From Arenibacter aquaticus (GTDB taxonomy: Bacteria > Bacteroidota > Bacteroidia > Flavobacteriales > Flavobacteriaceae): a stretch of DNA of 64,000 bases. The stretch covers positions 1-64,000 of the forward strand of contig NZ_RQPJ01000003.1 of the NCBI RefSeq assembly GCF_003957295.1, in the 5' to 3' direction. Below, one piece after another: positions 62,667 to 64,000 of the stretch. The notes beneath the pieces are model-generated. The model was given only the letters and a program-made list of their open reading frames with translations, did no database searches and had not been told where the DNA came from. Made by a program: the position numbers and the translations under genes. How positions within the stretch are numbered: position 1 is the first letter of the stretch; each line of letters starts with the position of its first letter.

Positions 62667-64000
62667 TTAACCCTCTTGCAACACCTTTACATTTCTTGAA
62701 CTCTTTGAAATGGCTATCCAAAAAATAATGGTAATACCAAGTGTAATTAAAGCTCCGCCCATATAGGATATGTCAATGGCCAAATTAAAGCCTTCAGGGG
62801 CAATTAATATATAGGTACTGCATACCATGGTCATAAAAATAGCGGGCAAAAATGTTATCCAAAAGAATTTATTGGCATGCAATAAATAAGCAGTTATGGT
62901 CCAAAGAACTACCGTGGCCAAGGTTTGATTGCTCCAAGCAAAATAACGCCAAATAATACCAAAATCTATCTGGGTAAGTGCAAAAGCAACGATAAACAAG
63001 GGCAAACTTAGGTAAAGCCTGTTTTTAATCTTCTTTTGATCTGTTTTAAGGATATCGGCAAGAATCAATCGAGCCGACCTAAAAGCAGTGTCCCCGGATG
63101 TAATGGGGGCCGCAACAATACCCAATATAGCTAGTATCCCCCCTATCCTGCCCAACATATTTAATGATATTTCATTGGCTGCCCAAGCTGCATTATTGCC
63201 ATTGGCAAACATAGCCTCATTGAGCGATTCCACATTACCGAAAAAAGTCATGGCTGCGGCAGCCCATATCAATGCAACGATTCCCTCGGTAATCATGGTG
63301 CCATAAAAAATTCTTCTGCCCTGGCTCTCATTCTTCATACAACGCGCCATTAAAGGGGATTGTGTGGCATGAAAACCTGAAATAGCACCACAGGCTATGG
63401 TGACGAACAATATTGGAAACAATGGTGTTTCTTCCGGATTGTTTGTCATATTATGAAGATTCCCTGGAACAATTTCCGGTATGTGATAGTCTCCCAAAAA
63501 AAGCGCCGCAAGTAAGCCCACGGCCATCAGTAGCATGGCAAGGCCGAAAACAGGATACAACTTACCTATCATTTTATCTATTGGCAATAAAGTGGAGAGT
63601 ATATAATAGACCAATATTATCCCTACCCAAACCCAAAGGTTCCACATATTTCCGGTCATCCCATCTATGATCTTGGCAGGCCCCATTAGAAAAACAGTAC
63701 CTACAAACAGTAATAGGATTATAGTAAAGAACCGCATAAAGTGCTTCATTTGGGGACCAAGATATATACCTACCACCTCACTTATACTTAGGCCATTGTG
63801 CCGTACAGACAGCATCCCTGAAAAGTAATCGTGTACCGCCCCCGCAAAAATGCTTCCCAACACAATCCAAAGAAAAGCCGCAGGTCCGAACATGGCTCCG
63901 GCAATAGCGCCAAAAATAGGTCCCAATCCCGCTATATTTAGAAATTGAATCAGAAAAATCCTCCAAGTAGGCAAAGGCATATAATCTATATCATCACGTA
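62667..64000 (-). CDS. cstA: CstA-family carbon starvation transporter (5' end beyond window)
   Basis: At least 444 residues; the coding frame runs past 64000 (codons for Asp-Asp-Ile-Asp-Tyr precede the ATG at 63980), so the N-terminus is missing. A dozen hydrophobic helices are visible, with HDYFSGMLSVRHNGLSISEV, the conserved GPIFGAIAGAMFGP and GAISGFHATQSPLMARCMKN. CstA proteins import peptides or pyruvate during carbon limitation. Length visible is close to the family's usual 480-560 residues. It is the most upstream gene of the minus-strand run, 205 bp from the cytochrome gene, with its own terminator, and so probably an independent transcript. Confidence 0.85.
   Translation of the reverse strand, partial: RDDIDYMPLPTWRIFLIQFLNIAGLGPIFGAIAGAMFGPAAFLWIVLGSIFAGAVHDYFSGMLSVRHNGLSISEVVGIYLGPQMKHFMRFFTIILLLFVGTVFLMGPAKIIDGMTGNMWNLWVWVGIILVYYILSTLLPIDKMIGKLYPVFGLAMLLMAVGLLAALFLGDYHIPEIVPGNLHNMTNNPEETPLFPILFVTIACGAISGFHATQSPLMARCMKNESQGRRIFYGTMITEGIVALIWAAAAMTFFGNVESLNEAMFANGNNAAWAANEISLNMLGRIGGILAILGIVAAPITSGDTAFRSARLILADILKTDQKKIKNRLYLSLPLFIVAFALTQIDFGIIWRYFAWSNQTLATVVLWTITAYLLHANKFFWITFLPAIFMTMVCSTYILIAPEGFNLAIDISYMGGALITLGITIIFWIAISKSSRNVKVLQEG

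Noticed and set aside
1..64000. CRISPR array, rRNA or tRNA genes
   Set aside because: No regularly spaced identical repeats of CRISPR type and no recognisable tRNA cloverleaf or rRNA segment were found by reading; a tRNAscan run could still detect one missed by eye.

Overview
The window looks like a chromosome segment of a marine member of the Flavobacteriaceae (Bacteroidota). The evidence is a SusC/SusD pair with FecR and an ECF sigma factor, a type IX secretion C-terminal domain, many secreted lipoproteins with Bacteroidota-style signals, several formylglycine sulfatases, and an AT-rich base composition. No rRNA, tRNA or CRISPR array was seen. A few small intervals contain decayed genes rather than empty DNA.

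Region 1 (1-5.3 kb) is a plus-strand array of unrelated single genes: a small membrane protein, a 56-residue membrane peptide, a SAM methyltransferase, a secreted protein and a lipoprotein. They are separated by structured sites whose outer ends pair with each other. For the first four genes the core at the 5' end of a gene unit is the reverse complement of the core at its own 3' end, which is the arrangement expected of integron-like gene cassettes. One site is split exactly at its core by a ~700-nt group II intron without an ORF, on the opposite strand. No integron integrase is in the window. Region 2 (5.3-11.9 kb) is a mobilizable-element module: HTH protein, VapE-type helicase, iteron-like spacer, TOPRIM primase, MobC, relaxase and a coiled-coil membrane protein. 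It is followed by a three-gene HipBST-type toxin-antitoxin operon. No integrase is visible.

Region 3 (12-31 kb) mixes intact genes with debris. Intact: a lipoprotein plus a LamG/zincin/T9SS protein, a CE7-like esterase, a Tat-exported Gfo/Idh protein, a membrane-bound AraC-TPR regulator, a DUF5916 outer-membrane protein, a TPR lipoprotein and an SCO1-like protein. Decayed: Fic, two sulfatases, SusD, a permease, an IS256-type transposase and a group II intron reverse transcriptase. A dispersed repeat at about 11.95, 16.5 and 27.4 kb punctuates this region. Region 4 (31-39.3 kb, minus strand) is a copper/silver-type efflux cluster: HYC_CC_PP protein, CusA-like pump, TolC-like channel, DUF3347, DUF305 and CusB-like adaptor.

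Region 5 (39.7-64 kb, almost all minus strand) is carbohydrate-centred: a Tat-exported oxidoreductase, then a sulfatase-rich polysaccharide utilization locus read as FecR, SusC (with STN domain), SusD and three sulfatases, with the ECF sigma gene divergent. The SusC frame is broken by one in-frame TAA. Downstream of the sigma gene lie a fourth sulfatase, a DUF1080 lipoprotein, an FG-GAP/VCBS protein, a large PQQ-dehydrogenase-like cytochrome c protein and, cut by the window end, a CstA-type transporter. The locus would sense a sulfated glycan at the outer membrane (SusC-FecR-sigma), import it (SusC/D), remove sulfate (sulfatases) and further oxidise or hydrolyse the sugars; no classical glycoside hydrolase is present here, so backbone cleavage must be encoded elsewhere.
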